Origin: Clostridia bacterium
GTDB lineage: Bacteria > Bacillota > Clostridia > Christensenellales > CAG-138
Direction: 5' to 3'
DNA length: 61,016 nucleotides
Assembly: GCA_017547885.1 (NCBI GenBank)
Contig: JAFYOP010000011.1
Coordinates: forward strand, 1 to 61,016
Shown here: positions 36,378 to 43,279 of the stretch, piece by piece
How the letters are laid out: each line of letters begins with the position of its first letter
Numbering within the stretch: position 1 is the first letter of the stretch
Position numbers and translations under genes: made by a program
Notes under the pieces: model-generated
The model's database searches: none
Told to the model about the DNA's origin: nothing
Seen by the model: the letters and a program-made list of their open reading frames with translations, nothing else

Positions 36378-36390
36378 TGTACTGTATAAT
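36361..36390 (+). promoter_or_regulatory. promoter of the aminotransferase gene
   Basis: TTGCCA (36361-36366), 18 bp, TATAAT (36385-36390). Confidence 0.6.
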
Positions 36391-36430
36391 ATGCAACAAT
36401 GTAGGTTTATATGAATTTTTCGGAGGATTT

Positions 36431-37708
36431 ATGGCAAAGAAATTGCAGCAGATGACCCAGGAAGAGCTCAAGGCTTTTTATCAGGAAGCCTTAAAGGAAT
36501 ATGAAGAGTGCAAGGCAAAGGGCCTTAAGCTGGATATGTCCCGCGGCAAACCCGGACGCGCTCAGGTATCCATTTCTGACGATATGTTTGATATAGATAT
36601 TCGTCAGCATATGATAAGCGACGGCATCGACATTGGCAACTACGGCGGATTTGACGGACTGCCTTGCTGCAAGCGTTACTTTGCCGATCTTCTTGGCGTT
36701 CAGGAAGATGAAGTATTTGCCGGCGGCAATGCCAGCCTCAACCTTATGTACGATACTATTTCCAAGGCATATACCCACGGCCTGCTGCGTTCTCCTGAGC
36801 CTTGGTGTAAGCTGGATAAGGTAAAGTGGCTTTGTCCTGCTCCCGGCTATGACAGGCACTTTAAAGTAAGCCAGTCCTTCGGCATGGAGCTTATAACCGT
36901 ACCCATGACTGAGGAAGGCCCCGATATGGATATGGTAGAAGAGCTGGTAAAGGATCCTGCCGTAAAGGGTATCTGGTGTGTTCCCAAGTTTTCCAATCCG
37001 GACGGAATAGTATACAGCGAAGAGGTTGTGAATCGCATTGCGGCCCTTAAGCCCGCAGCCCCTGATTTTGTGATCATGTGGGATAATGCTTACTGCGTTC
37101 ACGAATTCCAGGGCGAATTTGTGCCTTTCAGCGATATAATCACCCTTTGCCGTGAAGCCGGCAGGCCTGATATGGTATTTGAGTTTGCATCCACTTCCAA
37201 GGTAACCTATCCCGGCGCAGGCATTGCATGCTTTGCTGCCAGCAAGGAAAATGTTGCCTATATGAAGAAGCTGATGTCCATACAGACCATTGGTTTTGAC
37301 AAGATGAACCAGCTGCGCCATGTGCTGTATCTTAAGGATAAGGAGCATACCATTGCTCATATGAAGAAGCACGCTGAGTTTATGAAGCCTAAGTTTGATC
37401 TGGTAGAGGAGTGGCTCAGCCGTGAAATAGCCCCCCTTGGAATAGGACACTGGCACAAGCCACTGGGCGGCTACTTTGTAAGCTTCTTTGCTCTGCCCGG
37501 CTGTGCAAAGCGCACTAATGAGCTTGCCAAGGAGGCAGGGGTAGTAATGACCGGTGCAGGCGCAACTTATCCTTATGGTATTGATCCTGAGGATTCTAAC
37601 CTTCGCATTGCGCCCAGTTATCCGCCGCTGGAGGAGCTGAGGGAAGCAATGGCTGTATTCTGTGCCTGCGTTAAGCTGGCAGCGGCAGAGCACATGCTGA
37701 ACAACTAA
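36431..37708 (+). CDS. class I/II PLP-dependent aminotransferase (AspC/MocR-like, PF12897 type)
   Basis: 425 residues. The N-terminal LDMSRGKPGRAQ and NYGGFDGLPCCKRYFADLLG, WDNAYCVHEF (PLP-ring Asp) and the Schiff-base lysine in FASTSKVTYPGAG fit the subgroup of aspartate aminotransferases seen in Corynebacterium and Clostridia. The substrate is probably an acidic amino acid and 2-oxoglutarate, by inference. Start ATG 36431 after TTCGGAGGATTT; a frame from 36377 is spurious. Single gene between promoter and terminator. Confidence 0.85.
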   Translation: MAKKLQQMTQEELKAFYQEALKEYEECKAKGLKLDMSRGKPGRAQVSISDDMFDIDIRQHMISDGIDIGNYGGFDGLPCCKRYFADLLGVQEDEVFAGGNASLNLMYDTISKAYTHGLLRSPEPWCKLDKVKWLCPAPGYDRHFKVSQSFGMELITVPMTEEGPDMDMVEELVKDPAVKGIWCVPKFSNPDGIVYSEEVVNRIAALKPAAPDFVIMWDNAYCVHEFQGEFVPFSDIITLCREAGRPDMVFEFASTSKVTYPGAGIACFAASKENVAYMKKLMSIQTIGFDKMNQLRHVLYLKDKEHTIAHMKKHAEFMKPKFDLVEEWLSREIAPLGIGHWHKPLGGYFVSFFALPGCAKRTNELAKEAGVVMTGAGATYPYGIDPEDSNLRIAPSYPPLEELREAMAVFCACVKLAAAEHMLNN

Positions 37709-37718
37709 ATAAAGGAAA

Positions 37719-37755
37719 ATGGGCAGCGAGTGATTTATACTCGCTGTCTTTTTAT
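37719..37755 (+). terminator. terminator after the aminotransferase gene
   Basis: gcagcgagt / actcgctgt stem with loop gatttat, then ctttttat. Confidence 0.8.
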
Positions 37756-38190
37756 AAAAGAACATAATTGTTAAAAAAACGACAATTATAAATAAAAGGG
37801 GAGAACAGAGGGCAAATATAATACTCAAAAAGACAAACCGGTGTATTTTGTATTTATTATGAAGGGCATTATTTATCCGGCAGTGTGTGTATTTGGCATT
37901 TTCCATTAATCAATGGATTTATGTGCGTTTATAGGATAATTGTGTGTAAGCGATAATATGTGTGGTTTACATCTTTCCATGAGAGCCCGCGAAGAAAAGT
38001 TTAATGAACAGATAGTCGAATAATATTTAAAACCGTCTACATAGAAGTCAGGTTTATAGAGAGATTTATTGAATTTAGCATTCCGGTGATGCCCGAATGT
38101 GTCAATGATATATCTATATTAAAATACAAGCAAAATATCAAAAATCATGGCAATTGACGGTTTTATGGATGGATTTTAAAAATACACCAT
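37755..38190. other. AT-rich intergenic region without a recognised gene
   Basis: About 435 bp of strongly AT-rich sequence. It contains an 8-bp inverted repeat ATAATTGT / ACAATTAT (37764-37789). I see no ORF with a ribosome site, no RNA fold I recognise and no clear remnant of a gene. Its composition differs from the flanking genes. Confidence 0.5.
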
Positions 38191-38235
38191 TATCTTTTCG
38201 TTAAACTTGTGTTTAACGAAAAGATATGTTATAAT
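38191..38235 (+). promoter_or_regulatory. palindromic operator/promoter of the tyrosine recombinase
   Basis: A perfect inverted repeat with 16-bp arms and a TTGT centre spans 38191-38226 (TATCTTTTCGTTAAAC and its complement). TTGTGT (38207-38212) in its centre is placed 17 bp before TATAAT (38230-38235), so the palindrome covers the -35 element. The start codon is 110 bp further on. Confidence 0.6.
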
Positions 38236-38344
38236 AAAAACGTAGAAAAGCCCCCCTTTTTAAACCGGAATAAAAAATCATCAACAGGCATTATTTTTGA
38301 TTTGTGATGATAAAAACCCTATTATTAATGAGGAAACATAAAAT

Positions 38345-39391
38345 ATGTCTGAAAATTACGCCGGAAGTGAATTTAAAAAATACACCACGATGCTGAGGGA
38401 TATCCTGAAGGAGCTCCCCCCTTTCTGTCAGGAGTTTTTTCGCGGTATACAAAATGATACCATGGTGCGTACGCGTTATGCCTATGCATTCGATTTACGG
38501 ATATTCTTTAGATTCCTTGTAACACAGCCGGAGTTTGCGGATAAAACCGTAACCTCTCTTTCCTTTGATGATTTAGATAAGGTTACTACCTCTACTGTTG
38601 AGGATTTTCTCAGCTATATCTCCTACTATACCGATGAAGAAAACAATGAATACATTAACGGAGACCGAGCAAAAGCCAGAAAGCTGTCCACATTAAGGGC
38701 CTTCTATAAGTATTTTTGCCGCAAGGAAAAGCTGACCACAAATGCCCCTTCTCTGGTAAATCAGCCTGCAATAAGAGATAAAGCCATAATTCGCCTCGAA
38801 CCTAACGAAGTAGCGGATCTTCTTGATGCCGTACAGTCAGGCGAAGGACTTAATGAACGGCAAAAGCAATTTCACAAGCGCACACAGGCCAGGGATTTGG
38901 CAATACTTACCCTATTCTTGGGCACGGGTATCCGCATAAGCGAACTTGTGGGAATAAATATAGACGATATAAACTTCTCCGAGAATGAATTTTCCATTAT
39001 AAGAAAGGGCGGAAATCAGGACATTCTGGTATTTGGGGATGAGGCTCGCGCTGCATTGCTGAGCTATATGCTGGAGCGTGAGCAGATGAATGCCGCGGAA
39101 GGACATGAAGAAGCAATGTTTCTTTCCCTGCAGAATAAGCGCATTACAGTCCGTGCGGTAGAGTATCTCGTAAAAAAATATGCCGCTATAGTAACGCCGC
39201 AAAAAAGAATATCCCCTCACAAGCTTAGGAGCACCTACGGTACAAACCTTTACCGTGAAACCGGGGATATTTATCTGGTGGCTGATGTATTGGGACATAA
39301 GGACGTAAACACCACCCGTAAGCACTATGCGGCGGTATCCGAAGACAGACGGCGCCTTGCAGCAAAGGTGGTAAAACTAAGAGAAGATTAA
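38345..39391 (+). CDS. tyrosine recombinase (XerC/phage integrase family)
   Basis: 348 residues. The N-terminal SAM-like core-binding domain spans about 20-125 (RTRYAYAFDLRIFFRFLVTQ...STLRAFYKYFCRKE). The catalytic domain has Arg in LGTGIRISELVGI, the Lys beta-hairpin (RKGGNQD), HKLRSTYGT (His/Arg box II), LGHKDVNTTRKHYA and the nucleophile Tyr (HYAAVS). All catalytic residues seem present. Proteins like this occur near lexA in Clostridia; whether it is the chromosomal dif recombinase is not shown, and no dif site was found here. Ribosome site TGAGGAAACATAAAAT. Its stop overlaps the convergent gene by 4 bp. Confidence 0.88.
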   Translation: MSENYAGSEFKKYTTMLRDILKELPPFCQEFFRGIQNDTMVRTRYAYAFDLRIFFRFLVTQPEFADKTVTSLSFDDLDKVTTSTVEDFLSYISYYTDEENNEYINGDRAKARKLSTLRAFYKYFCRKEKLTTNAPSLVNQPAIRDKAIIRLEPNEVADLLDAVQSGEGLNERQKQFHKRTQARDLAILTLFLGTGIRISELVGINIDDINFSENEFSIIRKGGNQDILVFGDEARAALLSYMLEREQMNAAEGHEEAMFLSLQNKRITVRAVEYLVKKYAAIVTPQKRISPHKLRSTYGTNLYRETGDIYLVADVLGHKDVNTTRKHYAAVSEDRRRLAAKVVKLRED

Positions 39392-39732
39392 TCTCTTTCC
39401 CGCTTTCTGCGGGAACCGTGGAGGCTTCGCACAAGCTGCTGAGCCTCTTCTATTTCGTATATGCGAAGCTTCTTTTCCCATTCTGCCATAAGCTGAGGGT
39501 CTATATCCAGCGGAGCAACGTTGGTGGGATCAAAGGAATATTCATCATCCTCATCGTCAAAATCATCAAAGTCAAATGGCAGCTCCGCAAGCTCATCCAG
39601 CGTGGAGATCGTATCCGTAAGCTCTATTTGAAATTCTTCGTATTCCTCCCCGCTTTCGATACAGCGGCAGCAGTTATCGCATATCTTAGTGGGATCAAGA
39701 TCGCAGTAGTCCATATCGTTGCGTTCGTTCAT
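39388..39732 (-). CDS. acidic Cys-rich protein, uncharacterised (lexA-divergent)
   Basis: 114 residues. The N-terminal part has a compact cysteine cluster (YCDLDPTKICDNCCRCIESG; Cys at about 9, 17, 20, 21, 23) fit for zinc or an Fe-S cluster. A very acidic middle (DFDDFDDEDDEYSFD) and a basic C-terminus (HGSRRKRERD) follow. I do not recognise a named domain; the cysteine pattern looks like a conserved clostridial small protein. Start ATG 39732 has a strong GGAGGAGTGCACC. It is tail-to-tail with the recombinase (shared TTAA) and divergent from lexA, with the LexA box 40 bp upstream of its start. Confidence 0.7.
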   Translation of the reverse strand: MNERNDMDYCDLDPTKICDNCCRCIESGEEYEEFQIELTDTISTLDELAELPFDFDDFDDEDDEYSFDPTNVAPLDIDPQLMAEWEKKLRIYEIEEAQQLVRSLHGSRRKRERD

Positions 39733-39771
39733 GGTGCACTCCTCCGAGAAAATTTGTCGAAATATATCACT

Positions 39772-39783
39772 GAACAATTGTTC
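39772..39783. promoter_or_regulatory. LexA (SOS) box
   Basis: GAACAATTGTTC is a perfect palindrome of the Firmicute LexA/DinR type GAAC-N4-GTTC. It abuts the -35 of the lexA promoter and lies between lexA and the divergent Cys-rich gene. Confidence 0.75.
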
Positions 39784-39812
39784 TTGAAGCGTAATATTCT
39801 ATGTGGTATAAT
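39784..39812 (+). promoter_or_regulatory. lexA promoter
   Basis: TTGAAG (39784-39789), 17 bp, TATAAT (39807-39812), directly next to the LexA box. The predicted start near 39819 leaves a leader of about 360 nt to the lexA ATG, most of it the inserted MITE. Confidence 0.65.
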
Positions 39813-39860
39813 TTGCGCAGGAGATTTGTGGTAAATTCCCTTACTGTAAATCTCTGTCGA

Positions 39861-40144
39861 TATTACCCTCAGTTGACAATGGAATACAAGGTTTTAAGCC
39901 CAGTATAAAACGCCATAGCTGCGTCATCCTCCATTGCAATACGTCCAGTATTGCCGCTGTCGTCTTCCTTGCTCTGCCCCTTTCTCCAGGGCTTAAAACT
40001 CTGCGACCCTAAGGCAGCGGATTTGAGGCCGATTCAAGGCCGAGGAGTGCAGAACTACTGGATGTAATTCAAACGACGAGAACGCAGAAGCGGCCCAAAT
40101 ATGCCGCCTTAGGGCTTGTATGCCCTTGTCAACTGAGGGTATTA
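39861..40144. mobile_element. foldback MITE-like element with TATTA target duplication
   Basis: The element body is 39866-40139 (274 bp). It begins CCCTCAGTTGACAA and ends with the exact complement TTGTCAACTGAGGG, flanked by TATTA on both sides (39861-39865, 40140-40144), a probable 5-bp target duplication. The inner arms are imperfect inverted copies, e.g. ATACAAGG / CTTGTAT, and TACTGGACGTA-like segments on opposite strands. They contain extra hairpins (GCAATAC-gtcca-GTATTGC) and no ORF. It can move only in trans, if at all. Confidence 0.75.
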
Positions 40145-40145
40145 T
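40116..40145 (+). promoter_or_regulatory. possible second lexA promoter formed at the MITE right end
   Basis: TTGTAT inside the MITE (40116-40121) is 18 bp from TATTAT (40140-40145), which is the target duplication plus one base. The leader would be about 25 nt. Confidence 0.35.
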
Positions 40146-40177
40146 ACCATCTTTGCAATGATTATTGGAGGGATTAT

Positions 40178-40798
40178 ATGCAGCAGCTTACAAAACAGCA
40201 GCAGGCAGTTTATGACTTTATCCGCAGCTACATTGAAAACAACTCCATCCCCCCCACTGTTCGTGAAATTGGCGCGGCAGTAGGTCTTAATTCTACCTCT
40301 ACTGTCCATGCACATATAAAGGCCCTGAAGGAAAAGGGGCTCCTTACAAACGGCGGCTCTGCCCACCGCAACATCTCCCTTGCCAATCCTGCCCTCAAGG
40401 GTATGCACAATGTGCCCCGTATCGGTACAGTTGCTGCTGGCCGGCCCATTTTTGCCTTTGATGATATGAGTATGTATGATACATTGCCCCTCCCCACCGC
40501 CCTTTTGCATGGCGCAGAGCAGGGCGAGGTGTTTATTCTGGATATAAAGGGCGACAGTATGATAGAAGCCGGCATTAACAATGGCGATATGATTGTTGTA
40601 CACAGGGGCATACAGACTAATAACGGAGATATTGTGGTTGCTCGTGTTTCCGGCGATACCGCCACGGTAAAGCGTCTTTATAAAGAAAAAGACAAAATAA
40701 GGCTCCAGCCGGAAAATTCCAAGATGGAGCCGATATATGCTTCATATGAAGATGTTGAGATAATCGGAAAGGTGATATCATTGATCAGAAAATACTGA
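40178..40798 (+). CDS. lexA: LexA repressor
   Basis: 206 residues. N-terminal winged HTH with SIPPTVREIGAAVGLNSTSTVHAHIKAL, self-cleavage site Ala87-Gly88 (TVAAGRP), catalytic Ser127 in KGDSMIE and Lys165 in TVKRL. It represses SOS genes until RecA filament triggers cleavage. Ribosome site TTGGAGGGATTAT. Its stop codon abuts, with no gap, the stop of the convergent downstream gene. Confidence 0.95.
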   Translation: MQQLTKQQQAVYDFIRSYIENNSIPPTVREIGAAVGLNSTSTVHAHIKALKEKGLLTNGGSAHRNISLANPALKGMHNVPRIGTVAAGRPIFAFDDMSMYDTLPLPTALLHGAEQGEVFILDIKGDSMIEAGINNGDMIVVHRGIQTNNGDIVVARVSGDTATVKRLYKEKDKIRLQPENSKMEPIYASYEDVEIIGKVISLIRKY

Positions 40799-42076
40799 TT
40801 AAATGCTTATCTCCCCTGCCTTAAGCAGATCATCCAAGGCGTACATAACGCCTATTCTTCCGTGGGCAAAGGTGAGCCCCCCCTGTACGTAGGCTGTATA
40901 TGGCTCAACAATGGGAGCATCTGCGCTCAGCTCAATGGAGGATCCCTGAACAAATGCACCTGCTGCCATTATTACCTGGCTGGTATAGCCGGGCATATCC
41001 CAGGGCTCCGGTTGGACAAAGCTGTCCACCGGGGCCGCTTTTTGTATGCTGCGGCAGAAGGATATCAGAGCCTCCGCAGAGTTAAAGCGGAGAGACTGAA
41101 CGATATCCGAGCGTTCGTCTGTGCTGGAGGGCATGCTGGTCATGCCCGCTTTTTCAAATACGCGGGCAAAAAGAACTGCGCTCTTTACTGCCTGTGCGGT
41201 AATATGGGGCGCCATGAAAAGGCCCTGATAAAAGGGAGCGTAGGAACCGGCATAGGAGCCTACTTCCCTGCCCATTCCGGGCACGGTGAGCTTCATTTCG
41301 ATGCGCTCAATAGCACGCTTTGTGCCCGCGATATATCCGCCCGTGGGGGCAATACCGCCGCCCAGATTCTTTATAAGGGAACCAATGATAACATCCGCGC
41401 CGTAATAGGTGGGCTCATGCATGCGGGTAAAACCGCCGTAACAGTTATCTACCACAATAAAAGCATTGGGAGCTTTGCGGCGCACAAGCTCGAAGGCCGG
41501 AAGCATCTCTTCGGGGGTCAAAGCGTTGCGCCAGGAGTAGCCCCGGGAACGCTGAAAGTACACCAGCTTGACCTCGGGGAAAACAGCTTTTTCGGCGGCT
41601 TCAAGGTCTATGCTGCCATCCAGAAGGTCTACCTGGGCATACTTTACTCCCATTCGGGCCAGGGAGTTGTATTCGTTTCCGCTTATGCCTATTGCCTTTT
41701 CAAGGGTGTCGTAAGGGGCGCCGGTAAGGGACAGCATTGTGTCTCCGGGCTCCAGCAGCCCTGAGAGAGCGGTAAATATGGCATGGGTACCCGAGGTTAT
41801 CTGAGGACGCACAAGGGCATCCTCGGCCTCTAAGGACGCTGCAAACACCCTGTCCAGAGCGTCACGGCCAATGTCGTCATAGCCGTAGCCTGTGGTGGGC
41901 GCAAAGTGCCTGAGGGCTATTCCCTCCTGCTGAAATGCAGCCAGTACACGAGCCTGCCCCGCTGCCTCAATGTCATCTATTCTTGCAAAAACATCTGCAA
42001 GTTCGCTTTCGCATTGTCTTACGTAGCTGTAAGCTCTTTCGGATATGCCCAGAAGTTCTCGTTCTATGGTGCTCAT
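40799..42076 (-). CDS. methionine gamma-lyase-family PLP protein (YnbB / aluminium-resistance type)
   Basis: 425 residues. SGTHAIFTALSGLLEPGD near 95, the internal aldimine lysine in GSLIKNLGGGIAPTGGY near 240 and VDNCYGGF match the family PF06838, found next to miaA-hfq in Firmicutes (B. subtilis ynbB). The reaction is assumed to be a C-S lyase type on the basis of fold; it is untested. It begins just after hfq on the same strand (1 bp gap), so the set mutS-mutL-miaA-hfq-this gene is probably one transcript. Confidence 0.88.
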   Translation of the reverse strand: MSTIERELLGISERAYSYVRQCESELADVFARIDDIEAAGQARVLAAFQQEGIALRHFAPTTGYGYDDIGRDALDRVFAASLEAEDALVRPQITSGTHAIFTALSGLLEPGDTMLSLTGAPYDTLEKAIGISGNEYNSLARMGVKYAQVDLLDGSIDLEAAEKAVFPEVKLVYFQRSRGYSWRNALTPEEMLPAFELVRRKAPNAFIVVDNCYGGFTRMHEPTYYGADVIIGSLIKNLGGGIAPTGGYIAGTKRAIERIEMKLTVPGMGREVGSYAGSYAPFYQGLFMAPHITAQAVKSAVLFARVFEKAGMTSMPSSTDERSDIVQSLRFNSAEALISFCRSIQKAAPVDSFVQPEPWDMPGYTSQVIMAAGAFVQGSSIELSADAPIVEPYTAYVQGGLTFAHGRIGVMYALDDLLKAGEISI

Positions 42077-42077
42077 T

Positions 42078-42323
42078 TTACTTTTCCTGTTCTTCGCTGT
42101 TATGGTGAATGCTGATCCTTGCGCTGGGGGTGACGGTGGATATGGCGGATTTATATATCATCATCTGGGTGCCGTCTGCCTCAACTGTGACCACAAAGTT
42201 ATCGTAGCCCGTTATAAGGGCATTTTTTATCTGATATCCGTTTGTAACGTGAATGGTTACCGGGGTTTTTGACTTTCGGGCGCCGTTGAGAAAGGCATCC
42301 TGAAGGTTAAATTGCTTTGTCAT
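42078..42323 (-). CDS. hfq: RNA chaperone Hfq with altered Sm2 motif
   Basis: 81 residues. Sm1 ([24 protein letters not shown]) and Sm2 ([16 protein letters not shown]) are clear. The near-invariant YKHA of Hfq reads YKSA here: Ser59 replaces the His that lines the proximal RNA-binding pore. Hfq forms hexamers that bind sRNAs and mRNAs. Start ATG 42323 after GAGGGGAACA; its ATG overlaps the miaA stop (ATGA). An in-frame extension to 42338 is not needed. Confidence 0.92.
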   Translation of the reverse strand: MTKQFNLQDAFLNGARKSKTPVTIHVTNGYQIKNALITGYDNFVVTVEADGTQMMIYKSAISTVTPSARISIHHNSEEQEK

Positions 42324-43279
42324 TGTTCCCCTCCGCAAAATGTATTGTAAATTGCCTGATTCAGAGATTCCTTATCCGGATATTCTGAAATATCAAACCA
42401 GATTATTCGCTTATCTCTCCTGAACCACGTGAGCTGACGCTTGGCAAAGTGGCGGGTTTCAAGCTTGATGGCTTCTATTGCCTGATCAAAAGTGTACTCC
42501 CCGGCAAAATGCTTAAAAAGCTGCTTGTAGCCAAGCCCCTGCAATGCGGGCAGTGACGGGTCGTACCCTGCGTCGTAAATGGCCTTTGCTTCATCCAGAA
42601 GGCCATGCTGGAGCATTATGTCCACCCTGAGGTTTATACGCTCATAGAGCATTTCACGAGGCATGGTAAGGCCTATTATAGTGGGCTCATAAGGAATTTC
42701 TGCCTGTGCCTGATTTGCAAAGTCTCCACCGTGATCGTCTATGGGTTTTCCCGTGAGGCGTACAACTTCCAGCGCGCGGATAACGCGCTTTACGTCATTG
42801 GGATGCAGCCTCTGTGCGGCCTTGGGGTCTTCAGCCTGAAGTAAGGCATAGGCGGCCCCTTTTTGAGCTTGCTCAAGGGCGGTAAGCTCTGCCCGCAAGG
42901 CTTCATCGGATGGCACAGTGGTGAAGTTCAGCGGGTATATCAGGGAATTCACATACAGACCCGTGCCGCCCACAACAAGAGGATATTTGCCGCGGCTTGC
43001 AATGTCATCTATTGCCTTCCCCGCCATTCGCCGATATTCCGCTACGCTGAACTTGGGCGAATCTATATCCACCGCATCCATCAGGTGGTGAGGTATTCCC
43101 TGCCGCTCTTCCATTGTGGGCTTTGCAGAGCCTATGTCCATGCCGCGATAAACCTGAATGGAGTCGGCAGAAATTATCTCAGCGTTTAGCTTTTGTGCCA
43201 GGGCTATGGAGACGGCAGTCTTGCCGCTGGCTGTGGGGCCCACGATAAGGCCGAGCTTGGTTTTGTTTATATTACTCAT
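42320..43279 (-). CDS. miaA: tRNA dimethylallyltransferase
   Basis: 319 residues. P-loop [10 protein letters not shown] at about 14-23, [16 protein letters not shown], the Thr/Asp catalytic region and [10 protein letters not shown] at about 105. It transfers dimethylallyl from DMAPP (product of IspH, also encoded in this window) to A37 of UNN-reading tRNAs; MiaB then methylthiolates it. One-base overlap with mutL and 4-base overlap with hfq. Confidence 0.95.
   Translation of the reverse strand: MSNINKTKLGLIVGPTASGKTAVSIALAQKLNAEIISADSIQVYRGMDIGSAKPTMEERQGIPHHLMDAVDIDSPKFSVAEYRRMAGKAIDDIASRGKYPLVVGGTGLYVNSLIYPLNFTTVPSDEALRAELTALEQAQKGAAYALLQAEDPKAAQRLHPNDVKRVIRALEVVRLTGKPIDDHGGDFANQAQAEIPYEPTIIGLTMPREMLYERINLRVDIMLQHGLLDEAKAIYDAGYDPSLPALQGLGYKQLFKHFAGEYTFDQAIEAIKLETRHFAKRQLTWFRRDKRIIWFDISEYPDKESLNQAIYNTFCGGEQ

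Noticed and set aside
36491..37906. 471-codon minus-strand frame opposite the aminotransferase
   Set aside because: Antisense of a well-supported gene; no ribosome site.
37755..38340. Dif-like recombination site next to the tyrosine recombinase
   Set aside because: No 28-bp sequence resembling the Firmicute dif consensus was found; the palindrome at 38191 has the wrong arm and spacer sizes.
39861..40144. Riboswitch or T-box in the lexA leader
   Set aside because: The exact terminal inverted repeats with flanking TATTA duplications fit an inserted element better, and no T-box or riboswitch core motifs are present.
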